Positions 18,206-26,657 of a stretch of DNA of 64,000 nucleotides are shown piece after piece (position 1 is the stretch's first letter; each line of letters begins with the position of its first letter). The position numbers and the translations under genes were made by a program. Source of the DNA: CAVPDE01 sp963702565 (GTDB taxonomy: Bacteria; Desulfobacterota; DSM-4660; Desulfatiglandales; HGW-15); assembly GCA_963702565.1 (NCBI GenBank), contig CAVPDE010000024.1, positions 62,001-126,000 on the forward strand. Reading direction: 5' to 3'. The notes under the pieces were generated by a model. The model had not been told where the DNA came from. It saw only the letters and a program-made list of their open reading frames with translations, and did not search any database.

Positions 18206-19810
18206 CTAAGCGCTAAGTTCTCGCGTTTGCCTCACCTCAGACAACAAGTCCTTGTACTTGTCTTTCAACTGCGGCACCAAGCTCCGCAAGACCGATAAAC
18301 TGTCTCCCTGCACATTCAGAATTTCCCTTCCCTCTCCGCGATAGCATGGGTCAGGGATCAAAGGGTCGTTCAGCGAAAGCGCCGGAATCCGAAACAGCGG
18401 CATCACCTTGGATAAGGCTTTCTCGAGCTTGGCGGTGTTGTTGGACAGATTGAAAATCTGCCTCATATAGGACCGCACTTTTTCGAAATCTAGACTCTTG
18501 GAAGGTTGCCTCACGATGTTATCTCCGAAAACGCCTTGATCGTCAAAAACAACTCCTTCCATGGAGGACGCGACGCTGTGAAGTTTTGTTTTCGGATAAA
18601 CCCTGCACTCCCCTATTTTGAACACATGCCCCCCTGGACCGGCCCTCTCCGAAAGTTCGGCCGCGAACGCCAGGCTCTGCTGAAGGTCTTCTTCCGTGTC
18701 ACCGGGATAGCCTGCAATCATGAAAACCATGAGCGGGATCTCATAGGCGCTCGCTTCTCTGAAGAGGGCCAGGGTGTTCGCGATATATTGGTCGAAGTGG
18801 GGTTTGTCTTTGACTTTATTCATGCGCCTCAAGGAGTTGTAGCTTGCCGATTCAAGCCCGATTGCAATGATCCCGCAAACGTCAGCGATTTTCGATATGG
18901 CGCTTGGATCCGCCACATCGCAGCGAGTTTCAAAATTGATCTCCATGCCCAGGGACTTCAGCATAGAAAACATATCGAAACTTGTAAACAGCGCATCACT
19001 CACTAGGAGCGTCTGCGCATTGCTCTGCCGTGACAAATTGTCCAGGTCTCTCTTGACGATGTCCGCAGGCACCTCTCTGCGGACAGGGCGGATAAGTCCC
19101 TCCATGCAGAAATCGCATCGATAGGGACATCCTCTGCTAAACGCGTAGGGAAGAACGTCGTATTTTTTCGGAAGCCGCAGCAAGCTCAGATCAAGGGTCG
19201 CCTTTCTCTTCAGATCAAAGGGTTTTTCTTCCTTCGTCCGGTGCAGAACTCCATTTTCTTCCCAGACGAGGTTTGGGATACTGTCGTCAAGAGGATTTCT
19301 GCCCTTCTCTATTTGATCCACAATTCGAAGCAGGGGGACCTCGCCCTCCCCTCTCACAATGAAATCCACAGCGCGGGTCCGCGAAAAGATCTCCTCATAG
19401 TAGATCGTTGGAAAGTATCCCCCTAGGAAAACCCATATCCCGGGATCGTGCGATTTGATACGTTCGCACAATTGAATCGCCTCTTCAGCCTGAACAATGG
19501 CCGTGCAAGAAATCCCCACTCCCCTTGGTTTCATTTCCGCCATGTCCTTAATGAACTCTTTGTAAATCTGTTCCTTTCCCGTCTTGGACAAGGGTAAACC
19601 GTAGTCCACGGACATGGAAATGACCTCGATTTTGGATTGCGGCATAGTCGATTTGGAGAAACTTGCCAGCTCCATGAGGGGGAGCGGATAGGCTGGAACG
19701 TAGAGATCAATGTTTTTCGATATCGGCTCAACAAAAAGGATCAAGTTCGCCCCCAGATCTTTCCCATCGGGTTCTCTGAGTTTTCCATGTTTGCTCGAAT
19801 GACTCCTCAA
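18206..19810 (-). CDS. B12-binding-domain radical SAM protein
   Basis: About 534 residues from a TTG at 19810; the frame stays open to a GTG at 19966, but that extension is AT-rich and unlike the rest. The N-terminal region (to about 170) is a cobalamin-binding-like Rossmann fold with GISCTAIVQAEE and VFLGGYFPTIYYEE. The radical SAM core has the CxxxCxxC cluster ligand motif in SRGCPYRCDFCMEG. Enzymes of this class cleave SAM to a radical and often methylate or rearrange unactivated carbons. The substrate is unknown. It is the first gene of the kinase/enolase operon, suggesting sensing and modification of one small molecule. Confidence 0.82.
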   Translation of the reverse strand: MRSHSSKHGKLREPDGKDLGANLILFVEPISKNIDLYVPAYPLPLMELASFSKSTMPQSKIEVISMSVDYGLPLSKTGKEQIYKEFIKDMAEMKPRGVGISCTAIVQAEEAIQLCERIKSHDPGIWVFLGGYFPTIYYEEIFSRTRAVDFIVRGEGEVPLLRIVDQIEKGRNPLDDSIPNLVWEENGVLHRTKEEKPFDLKRKATLDLSLLRLPKKYDVLPYAFSRGCPYRCDFCMEGLIRPVRREVPADIVKRDLDNLSRQSNAQTLLVSDALFTSFDMFSMLKSLGMEINFETRCDVADPSAISKIADVCGIIAIGLESASYNSLRRMNKVKDKPHFDQYIANTLALFREASAYEIPLMVFMIAGYPGDTEEDLQQSLAFAAELSERAGPGGHVFKIGECRVYPKTKLHSVASSMEGVVFDDQGVFGDNIVRQPSKSLDFEKVRSYMRQIFNLSNNTAKLEKALSKVMPLFRIPALSLNDPLIPDPCYRGEGREILNVQGDSLSVLRSLVPQLKDKYKDLLSEVRQTRELSA

Positions 19811-19929
19811 GATTTTCCACGGTACACCACGTTCAGAAGTCTTTATTGCATTCAGCCTACATGATGATGTAATATGTTCACGAAGTAAGCTTAACGTCTT
19901 CTTTGAGTAAATGCGTTTTATTTTATTAT

Positions 19930-19942
19930 AACGAATTTCGTT
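19930..19942. promoter_or_regulatory. Palindrome in the divergent radical SAM / NtrC-regulator spacer
   Basis: AACGAATTTCGTT is a 13-bp palindrome around a central base, embedded in an AT-rich stretch (TTTTATTTTATTATAACG). Its place between two divergent genes suits an operator controlling one or both. Confidence 0.4.
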
Positions 19943-20003
19943 TGTAAAGACTCCTGATTGCACCACCGGGTATGCGGATCACCTTTTGGGAGTGATGAGA
20001 TTT

Positions 20004-21350
20004 ATGGACAAGCTCGCAACCATACTTGTCGTCGATGATGAAAACGGCATACGTCAGTCCTTCAAGATGGTTCTCAAGGATCGCTTCAACGTGCTTCTCG
20101 CCGAAAATGGTAAGGAGGCCGAGGAATTCCTCACCCAGAACCCCGTGGATCTGATTCTCCTCGACATTCTGCTGCCCGACGTCAACGGTCTCGATCTTCT
20201 GGAAAAACTCAAGGCCCTGGACCCCAACCCCGAAGTCATCATGGTCACGGCGGTCAAGGAGATTCAGAGCGCGGTGCGAGCCATCAAGCTGGGCGCCTAC
20301 GAATACATCATCAAGCCCTTCCTTGTCGACGACGTCATCAACATCATTAACCGGGCTCTGGAGAAGCGGAACCTGATGAAGCAGGTCACTTATCTCCGAA
20401 ACGAGCTGGAACGGGTTCGACCCTTTGATGAAATCATCGGTGAAGACGAAAAGATGCACGGGGTTTTCGATCTCATTTCCAGCATTGCGGACAGCGATGG
20501 GGCCGTTCTGATTCAGGGAGAGAGCGGGACAGGGAAGGAGCTGGTGGCGCGAGCCATCCACCGATTGAGCCCGAGGAAAGACCAGCCCTTTGTGGTGATC
20601 GCGTGCGCAGCGATTCCCCCTACCCTCGTCGAAAGCGAACTCTTCGGATATCACAAGGGAGCGTTCACCGGTGCCCTGCGAACCACTCTGGGCAAGCTGG
20701 AAATCGCCAACAAAGGCACGGTCTTCCTAGACGACATCGATACCCTTGATGTGAACATGCAGGCAAAACTGCTCAGGGTCATCCAGGAGAAGGAATTTGA
20801 AAGGCTGGGAACCACCAAGGTCATCAAGCTGGATGTTCGATTCCTCGCCGCATCGAATAAGGATCTGACCCAGCTCATCCAGGCAGGCGCCTTCCGTGAA
20901 GATCTTTTCTATCGTCTCAATGTCCTGCCCATTCAGCTTCCGCCACTCAGACAAAGGAAAAAAGACATCCCCCTGCTCGTTGATCACTTCCTTCGGATGA
21001 ATGCCAAGAGATCCGGGAAGCCGGCCAAAACCTTCTCTAAAGAAGCCATCAAAGCCCTCACGGAATACGATTGGCCGGGAAACGTGCGGGAGTTACAGAA
21101 TCTCGTGGAAAGATGTTTCACCATTTCCAGGGATTCGGTCATTCAGCTTCAGGACATCTCGATCCTGAGTGTGGCCAAGCCCAAGATAAAAGGCCTGAGC
21201 CTCAAGGATGCCGTGGATGCCTTTGAGCAGGAATACATCGGGGACGTTCTCGAGAGCGTGGACGGAAACAGAACCCAGGCCGCCCTCCTTCTCGGGGTTC
21301 ACCGAAACACGCTACTCTCCAAATTGGGGGCATCCGCTCAAAAAAAATAG
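20004..21350 (+). CDS. Sigma-54-dependent response regulator, NtrC family
   Basis: 448 residues from the ATG at 20004, with GGGAG upstream. An N-terminal receiver domain (DD at 11-12, phospho-Asp54 in ILLDILLPD) is followed by the AAA+ sigma-54 activator core. The core shows Walker A GESGTGKE, the sigma-54 contact loop KGAFTGA, and Walker B as VFLDDID. A Fis-type HTH closes it (GNRTQAALLLGVHRNTLLSKL). The Walker B has Asp-Asp where most members have Asp-Glu. It activates sigma-54 promoters upon phosphorylation. It is divergent from the kinase operon, the probable signal source. Confidence 0.92.
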   Translation: MDKLATILVVDDENGIRQSFKMVLKDRFNVLLAENGKEAEEFLTQNPVDLILLDILLPDVNGLDLLEKLKALDPNPEVIMVTAVKEIQSAVRAIKLGAYEYIIKPFLVDDVINIINRALEKRNLMKQVTYLRNELERVRPFDEIIGEDEKMHGVFDLISSIADSDGAVLIQGESGTGKELVARAIHRLSPRKDQPFVVIACAAIPPTLVESELFGYHKGAFTGALRTTLGKLEIANKGTVFLDDIDTLDVNMQAKLLRVIQEKEFERLGTTKVIKLDVRFLAASNKDLTQLIQAGAFREDLFYRLNVLPIQLPPLRQRKKDIPLLVDHFLRMNAKRSGKPAKTFSKEAIKALTEYDWPGNVRELQNLVERCFTISRDSVIQLQDISILSVAKPKIKGLSLKDAVDAFEQEYIGDVLESVDGNRTQAALLLGVHRNTLLSKLGASAQKK

Positions 21351-21396
21351 GAAGGACAGGGGGTGGAGATCAAGGCGTTGAGAGCCTTGGGCCAAT

Positions 21397-21720
21397 TCAG
21401 CGAAGATCTTCTCGCGCCGGCGAGAAGACTTCTATGATCTCCGAGGGAGAGGCGCCGCATTTTCCTCCATGAAGGACGTTGGAAGGCACATGATAGGCTT
21501 CGCCCTCAAGGACAATCCTCTTTTCATCAGCCACCACCAACTCAATCGAACCTTTCAGGACCGTGCCGATTTGCTCGTGGGGATGAGCGTGGAGAGGCAC
21601 GCCTGCTCCGGGCTGCAGCCTGAAGAAAACCATGGTCATCTTCTCACCGTTGATCACGCGCATCTCCACGCCGGGAGCAGGCTTTCTCGGGGTCATATCT
21701 CTTATGACGAAATGGTTCAT
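21397..21720 (-). CDS. Small cupin-domain protein
   Basis: 107 residues, a single beta-barrel cupin. The metal-binding first motif reads PLHAHPHEQIGTVLKG and the second HVPSNVLHGG. This fits the cupin_2 group. Such proteins may be enzymes or sugar/metal-binding regulators; nothing here decides. It converges on the NtrC regulator. Its last codons contain a strong inverted repeat (21402-21432, arms GAAGATCTTCTCGC and GCGAGAAGACTTC), which may end transcription from both sides. Confidence 0.75.
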   Translation of the reverse strand: MNHFVIRDMTPRKPAPGVEMRVINGEKMTMVFFRLQPGAGVPLHAHPHEQIGTVLKGSIELVVADEKRIVLEGEAYHVPSNVLHGGKCGASPSEIIEVFSPAREDLR

Positions 21721-21755
21721 GAGGAGGTTGCCCGCTGTCCGTGGTCCGTTGAACT

Positions 21756-21821
21756 TACAGTAACAAGTGACGAGTAACGAGTTACTTTCTTCTTGTCACT
21801 TGTCACTCGTCACTTGTCACT
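21756..21821. repeat. Word-hairpin repeat, GTCACTTGTCAC family
   Basis: The left arm is built of words like AACAAGTGACGAGTAACGAG (21762-21781). The right arm repeats TTGTCACTTGTCACTCGTCA with further TTGTCAC copies (to 21820). The arms are near-complementary and frame a TTTCTTC loop. It sits just after the livF stop and may act as its terminator. Confidence 0.6.
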
Positions 21822-21825
21822 GTCT

Positions 21826-22521
21826 TTAGATCCCACACGTCCTTCTCACGTCTTCGTTCTCGACCAGATCCTTCACGGTTCCCTGATAGCAGATTCGGCC
21901 GTTGTCGATGATGTAACCCATGTCACTCAGCTTCAGGGTGAACTTCACGTTTTGTTCCGCGAGGAGCACCGTCAATCCCAACTCCTTGAGACGAACGATA
22001 GTCTGTCCGAACCCGCGGACCATGACAGGAGCAATGCCTTCCGTGGGTTCATCGAGAAGCAGGAAATCCGGATTGCTCATCAGCGCCCGTCCAATGGCCA
22101 GCATTTTCTGTTCTCCGCCGCTCAGCAGCCCGCCTTTCCGGGAATCAAGCCTTCTCAGAGGTGGAAACAGCTCATAAACCCTTTCTTTGTGCCAGGGTTC
22201 CCTCTCTCTCGCTTTCCGTTCTGCAATCATAAGGTTTTCCCCGACCGTCAAATCGGCGAAGATCCTCCGGTCGTCGGGGACATACCCTATCCCTTTTCTC
22301 ACGAGCACATAGGGTTCCTTGCCCGTCACATCTTCCTGCTTGAATCGAATCCGGCCCTGTTTGGGCGGCGCCAAACCGAGGATGCTTTTCAGGGTGGTCG
22401 TTTTGCCGGCCCCGTTTCTTCCCAAAAGGCAGACGACCTGGCCTTCCAGCACCTTGAGAGACACGTCGAAAAGAATGTGGCTCAGGCCATAATAGGTATG
22501 GATTCCTTCCAGCTCAAGCAT
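21826..22521 (-). CDS. livF: Branched-chain amino acid ABC transporter ATPase LivF
   Basis: 231 residues with Walker A GRNGAGKTT (34-42), signature LSGGEQKML and Walker B LLLDEPTEG. The length and motif spacing fit LivF, one of the two ATPases of the Liv (HAAT) importer. Its start overlaps the end of livG by 8 bp, as expected in this operon. The transported substrate may be a branched-chain amino acid or another amide/acid; HAAT systems vary. Confidence 0.92.
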   Translation of the reverse strand: MLELEGIHTYYGLSHILFDVSLKVLEGQVVCLLGRNGAGKTTTLKSILGLAPPKQGRIRFKQEDVTGKEPYVLVRKGIGYVPDDRRIFADLTVGENLMIAERKAREREPWHKERVYELFPPLRRLDSRKGGLLSGGEQKMLAIGRALMSNPDFLLLDEPTEGIAPVMVRGFGQTIVRLKELGLTVLLAEQNVKFTLKLSDMGYIIDNGRICYQGTVKDLVENEDVRRTCGI

Positions 22522-23254
22522 CTGCGCCCCCGAGATAAGCCTCCTGAACTTCCATGTTGTTTTTCACTTCCTCGGGCTTACCCTGGATAATCGTTTTGCC
22601 GTAGTGCATGACCATGATGCTCTGTGCGGTGTTGAAGACCACGTCCATGTCATGCTCGCAGAAGAGAATCGTGAGCCCGCGGGTATCGGCAAGCCGTTTG
22701 ATGAGGGCCATGGTCGCCGATGTCTCGTCGGGCGACATGCCTGCCGTGGGCTCGTCCAGGATGAGCATCTGAGGCTCGTTGCCAAGAGCGATGGCGATCT
22801 CCAGGATCCTGTGGTCCCCGTGAGAGAGGGAACCGGCAAGGTGATCGGCCTTGTCGAGAAGGCCTACGCTTGAAAGGATCCGGCGCGTCTCTTCCACGGC
22901 CAACCCCTGCGCAGGCCGGAAGAGCGTGCTGCTCTTTCTTTGCTGGGAAAGCACGGCCACCTGAACGTTTTTGAAGACCGTCAGCCTCGGGAAAATGTTT
23001 GCGATTTGAAAAGAACGGGCAATGCCCTTTCTGCAGATCTCGTGGGGGGGCAGTTTGCTGATGTCCTCTCCGTTAAAAACCAACCGACCCTTGTCCGGTT
23101 TGAGCATGCCCGTAATCAAATTGAAGAGCGTGGTCTTGCCTGCACCGTTCGGGCCGATCACGGCAACGAGTTGACCCTGCTCGACCGTGAGCACCGCCCC
23201 GTTGACCGCAAGGAATTTGTCAAAGGATTTGTAGAGGTTCTCAACCTTCAGCAT
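22514..23254 (-). CDS. livG: Branched-chain amino acid ABC transporter ATPase LivG
   Basis: 246 residues from the ATG at 23254, which overlaps the livM end by 14 bp; a longer start at 23311 is unlikely. Walker A is GPNGAGKTT and Walker B LILDEPTAG. The signature is LSHGDHRIL, a known variant of LSxGE in LivG. It pairs with LivF to power the LivHM channel. The C terminus (VQEAYLGG) is typical of LivG. Confidence 0.92.
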   Translation of the reverse strand: MLKVENLYKSFDKFLAVNGAVLTVEQGQLVAVIGPNGAGKTTLFNLITGMLKPDKGRLVFNGEDISKLPPHEICRKGIARSFQIANIFPRLTVFKNVQVAVLSQQRKSSTLFRPAQGLAVEETRRILSSVGLLDKADHLAGSLSHGDHRILEIAIALGNEPQMLILDEPTAGMSPDETSATMALIKRLADTRGLTILFCEHDMDVVFNTAQSIMVMHYGKTIIQGKPEEVKNNMEVQEAYLGGADA

Positions 23255-24215
23255 GTTGTCCCCTTGCCGGCGCCTGCTCTTTGTCCCGGCCTTTCCTGAA
23301 CTTCTGCACAAGAAAGCCCATCACCCCTTCGGGCAGGAAGAAGATGAGGAAGATCAGAAGCACTCCGAGGATCAAGGTCCAGTAATCCGTGTAAATGCCC
23401 GCAAAGGTCCGCAGGGCCACGGTGATGGCCGCACCAAGAATGGGGCCGGCAAAAGTGAACCATCCGCCCAAAAGGCACATGATGAAAATCTCGAGCGAAA
23501 GGACCCAGAAGAGCAAGTCCGGAAAAACCGATTTCTCCAGCACCACAAACAGAACACCGGCCACCCCTGCAAAGAAAGTCGCAATCACGATCGCCATGAG
23601 CTGATGGCGCCGAACATTAATGCCCACTGCCGAACACCTGGCCGGATTGTCCCGGATAGCTTGAAGGGTCATGCCGAAGGGAGAGCGGTAGATCAGGTAC
23701 ATCACCACCAGGCAGAGCACAAAAAAGGACAGGATAAAGTAATAGGCATTCGACGTCGAAGAAAGAAAGCTTGGAATAGGAACCCCGTGGATGCCGTCAT
23801 CCCCGTTGGTCAGAGCATACCAGCGAAAAACAATGGCCCAGAGGAGCGAACCCAGAGAGATCTGAAGCATGCCGAAGTAAAGGCTGGTCAACCTCACACA
23901 GAACCATCCGATGAGAAGGCCTGCAAAGCCGGCGATGACAGGAGCCACGATGAACCCAAACCACATGGGCATATGCGCCTTGAAGAGCAACAGGGCAAAG
24001 GCATAAGCTCCGACCCCGTAAAACACTCCATGATGAAACTGGAACAAACCTCCGTGCCCCACCACCATGTTCAGGCTCATGGCCAGAAGCGCCGTCACAA
24101 AGATGAGTGCAAGGATGTAGGTGTAGAACCTCGGGAGTATGGGCGGCAGCAGGAGTAGGATACCCAGGACAACCGCAGAGGGCAAAAGGGATTTCAGGGA
24201 AAGTGCTTTGAGCAA
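23241..24215 (-). CDS. livM: Branched-chain amino acid ABC transporter permease LivM
   Basis: 324 residues, very hydrophobic with about 9-10 predicted helices. It carries the LivM-type segment SLNMVVGHGGLFQFHHGVFYGVGAY in its early helices and the conserved GMTLQAIRDNPARCSAVGIN loop that contacts the ATPase. It forms the inner-membrane channel with LivH. It is located between livH (14-bp gap) and livG (overlap), so it is clearly operonic. Confidence 0.92.
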   Translation of the reverse strand: MLKALSLKSLLPSAVVLGILLLLPPILPRFYTYILALIFVTALLAMSLNMVVGHGGLFQFHHGVFYGVGAYAFALLLFKAHMPMWFGFIVAPVIAGFAGLLIGWFCVRLTSLYFGMLQISLGSLLWAIVFRWYALTNGDDGIHGVPIPSFLSSTSNAYYFILSFFVLCLVVMYLIYRSPFGMTLQAIRDNPARCSAVGINVRRHQLMAIVIATFFAGVAGVLFVVLEKSVFPDLLFWVLSLEIFIMCLLGGWFTFAGPILGAAITVALRTFAGIYTDYWTLILGVLLIFLIFFLPEGVMGFLVQKFRKGRDKEQAPARGQHAEG

Positions 24216-24228
24216 CGCCGACTCCTCC

Positions 24229-25110
24229 TTACCACACGGATTTGAGAATCCCTGTGGGCCGCAGGAGCAGCACGATCACCACGGCCGTGTAAGGAAAAAC
24301 AATGGCGAACTGGGGCCAGAAGAGCACGCCGAACGCCTGGGAAAGACCGAAAATGAGCGAACCCACCAGGGCGCCCCACATGTTTCCAAGGCCGCCGATG
24401 GTGACGATAAGAAACCCTTCAATAATGATATTATGGTCCATACCGAGGGTGATGCTGATGGTGGGAGCCATCAGGGCGCCGCCCAGGCCTGCCATGAAAC
24501 AACCGAAAACAAAGGCGAAAGCAAAGACCCAGCTCACGTTGATCCCCACCGCCCCCACCATTTCCCGGTCCACTGCTGCCGCCCTGGCGATCTTTCCCAG
24601 CTTGGTCTTGTTCGTAAAGAGCCAAAGGCCAATGGCCACAATAGGCCCAACAATGAGGAGAAACAGATTGTATTTGGGAATCGATGCACCAAAAATAGGG
24701 ACTGATCCGGTGAACAAAGCCGGAGCCATGATGGACTTGTACTCCGCTCCCCAGACAATCTTGACCAGGTCCCCGAGAATGAGGCTGAGAGCGAAGGTGA
24801 ACAGGAGGAGCATCAAATGCTCTCTCTGATAAAGGTGGCAGAAAAGCGCTCTTTCTGCAATGAAACTGACCGCAGCAACCACCAGGGGAGCCATCACGAG
24901 GGCCAGCCAGAACCCTGCGGAGCCAGGCACCAGTTTGTTGATGCTGAAGGCGGAGAACGCCCCGATCATGTAAAGGGAACCGTGAGCCACGTTGGGAACC
25001 CTGAGCACGCCCAGAACAAAGCTCAGGCCGGCCGTGACAATGAAGAGAATCATGGACCGGCTCAGTCCCACAAAAAACTGGCTTCCGATGGCGCTCAGAT
25101 CAAAGGCCAT
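24229..25110 (-). CDS. livH: Branched-chain amino acid ABC transporter permease LivH
   Basis: 293 residues with about 8 helices. It shows the LivH features GLSRSMILFIVTAGLSFVLG at the N terminus and VDREMVGAVGINVSWVFAFA before the ATPase-contact loop. GGLGNMWGALVGSLIFGL near the C terminus is strongly conserved in the family. It is the second channel half of the Liv importer. It follows the binding-protein gene by 63 bp. Confidence 0.92.
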   Translation of the reverse strand: MAFDLSAIGSQFFVGLSRSMILFIVTAGLSFVLGVLRVPNVAHGSLYMIGAFSAFSINKLVPGSAGFWLALVMAPLVVAAVSFIAERALFCHLYQREHLMLLLFTFALSLILGDLVKIVWGAEYKSIMAPALFTGSVPIFGASIPKYNLFLLIVGPIVAIGLWLFTNKTKLGKIARAAAVDREMVGAVGINVSWVFAFAFVFGCFMAGLGGALMAPTISITLGMDHNIIIEGFLIVTIGGLGNMWGALVGSLIFGLSQAFGVLFWPQFAIVFPYTAVVIVLLLRPTGILKSVW

Positions 25111-25173
25111 GACCTATAGGCTTCTCCTTGAAGGGGGAAGAGAGAGAAGATCTCTCCTCCCCGGCCGGAAAGA

Positions 25174-26403
25174 CTACTTCTTACGGGTCTTCAAGACGTC
25201 TTCGCATTTGGGCATCACTTCATCTCCCGTCAGGGTCACGAGGTCTGAAGCCGTGACGAATTCATATTGAGGGAGTTTTTTCGTTATTCCAAAATGCATG
25301 GGATAGATCGCCTGATGATCACAGGCCCGCATTTCCACTATACCACCCGCTGGGCTTGCGACTTTCAGGCCCTCGAGCGCATCAATGAATTTCTCCTTGT
25401 CTATTTTCCCGGCTTTCTTATATGCCCCGGCAATCATCTTGGCTGTGACATAGGCATTGAAAGCAGGAAATCCCGGCGGGCTGCCGTAGGCTCTCTGGAA
25501 AGCCTCAACGAAGGTCTTGTTTTCGGGGGTCTGAGGGTAGTAGAAGAGATACTGAATCGTTCCTGTTATCCCTTCGGCGGCTTCTGCTCCAAGGGGTTTC
25601 AGAACAGCGTGGTCTATGGCTGTATGGAACCAGGAGGGTATCTTCTTTGAAAAACCGGTTGCGTTGATTTGTTTAATGCAATTCGTCATGCCACTGCCAC
25701 CCGTGCAGAATATCACTGCGTCCGGCTTCGCTGCCTCTATCGCCGTTAAGTAGGGCACGAGATCAGCCTCCCCGGTTTTCCACCAAGACTCGCCGATTTT
25801 CTCCACATCAGGCTTTGCGGCCTTAAGATATCTCCAGACGGCGTCCGCGATGGCATGACCATACTCATAATCCTCGCCCGCAAGCCAATACTTCTTGTAA
25901 GGCTTCTTGGCCAGTCCCACGCCGCCTGCTTTCCCTGCCATAGCCGTGTTTTCAGCACAAGAGAAAACATAACGATGCCCGAGCTCACCCGTAATTTTTT
26001 CGCTTTTTGAAATCCAGACAATGAAAGGAACCTTTTCCGTCTTGGCCACCGCTTCGGACACCGCAAGCGCCGCTCCGCTGTTGATCGTACCAGCCAGCAC
26101 ATCCACGTTCTCTTTCATGACCAGTTCCTTGGCCATACTGATTGCGATGTCCGGTTTGAACTTCTCGTCGCGAGTTGTGAATTCGATCTTGCCGCCTAAG
26201 ACTCCCTCTTTATTGATCTCCTCTACCGCCATCTTGAAGCCGTTAAGCGCATCGTTGCCAAACACTGCAGCCGGCCCGCTGTAGGTGTCGATGATGCCGA
26301 CTTTGATGTTCCTTGCCTCGGCGCTGGCAGGAAGCATCATAAGCGACAAAGTGACAACCAAGCCGAAAACAACTATCCCTGAGAACCTTCTCTTACTCAT
26401 CAT
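25174..26403 (-). CDS. Liv-type ABC transporter substrate-binding protein
   Basis: 409 residues with a signal peptide (MMSKRRFSGIVVFGLVVTLS, cleaved after ASAEA). The mature protein is a type I periplasmic binding fold (Peripla_BP_6), beginning IKVGIIDTYSGPAAVFGND and containing INKEGVLGGKIE. It delivers substrate to LivHM. It is the first gene of the operon, behind a near-consensus promoter, which fits the high expression binding proteins need. The ligand is not deducible: HAAT receptors bind branched amino acids, amides, urea or aromatic acids. Confidence 0.9.
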   Translation of the reverse strand: MMSKRRFSGIVVFGLVVTLSLMMLPASAEARNIKVGIIDTYSGPAAVFGNDALNGFKMAVEEINKEGVLGGKIEFTTRDEKFKPDIAISMAKELVMKENVDVLAGTINSGAALAVSEAVAKTEKVPFIVWISKSEKITGELGHRYVFSCAENTAMAGKAGGVGLAKKPYKKYWLAGEDYEYGHAIADAVWRYLKAAKPDVEKIGESWWKTGEADLVPYLTAIEAAKPDAVIFCTGGSGMTNCIKQINATGFSKKIPSWFHTAIDHAVLKPLGAEAAEGITGTIQYLFYYPQTPENKTFVEAFQRAYGSPPGFPAFNAYVTAKMIAGAYKKAGKIDKEKFIDALEGLKVASPAGGIVEMRACDHQAIYPMHFGITKKLPQYEFVTASDLVTLTGDEVMPKCEDVLKTRKK

Positions 26404-26516
26404 TTCTCCTCCCTTTTGTTTTGAGGTTATTGAACGATGATAGACCTGTTTGAATGCTCTTGGGTTATGATTCTGCGAACAACGTGGTGCTGTGAATTTG
26501 TTGCTTTCGAAGGGGG

Positions 26517-26545
26517 ACTATAGGGAAAAGCGCTGTAACTGTCAA
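26517..26545 (-). promoter_or_regulatory. Sigma-70-type promoter of the Liv operon
   Basis: On the minus strand TTGACA (26540-26545) and TATAGT (26517-26522) are separated by exactly 17 bp, a near-consensus pair. It lies about 115 bp upstream of the binding-protein start. Confidence 0.7.
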
Positions 26546-26561
26546 CACATAAAAGCAAAGG

Positions 26562-26657
26562 CGCGTTAGGCTGGAGGCAGGAGGCTTGAGGCAAGACCCA
26601 GACCCCGCTAGAATTTATTTTTTGCCTCCAACCTCTTCCCTCAACCCTCCAACGCCT
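26562..26657. repeat. Word-hairpin repeat, GGAGGCTTGAGGC family
   Basis: The left arm has words GGCTGGAGGCAGGAGGCTTG and GAGGCAAG (26570-26594). The right arm is TTGCCTCCAACCTCTTCCC plus CAACCCTCCAACGCC (26622-26655). The outermost GGCGCGTT/AACGCC close the fold. It directly abuts the SDR stop codon and may end that transcript. Confidence 0.6.

Noticed and set aside
21756..21821. CRISPR-like array
   Set aside because: Repeats are 7-8 bp words without unique spacers, arranged as complementary arms, and no cas gene is near.
23253..24158. Plus-strand frame of 301 residues
   Set aside because: It is antisense to livM and rich in His, Lys and Glu, as expected opposite membrane helices.
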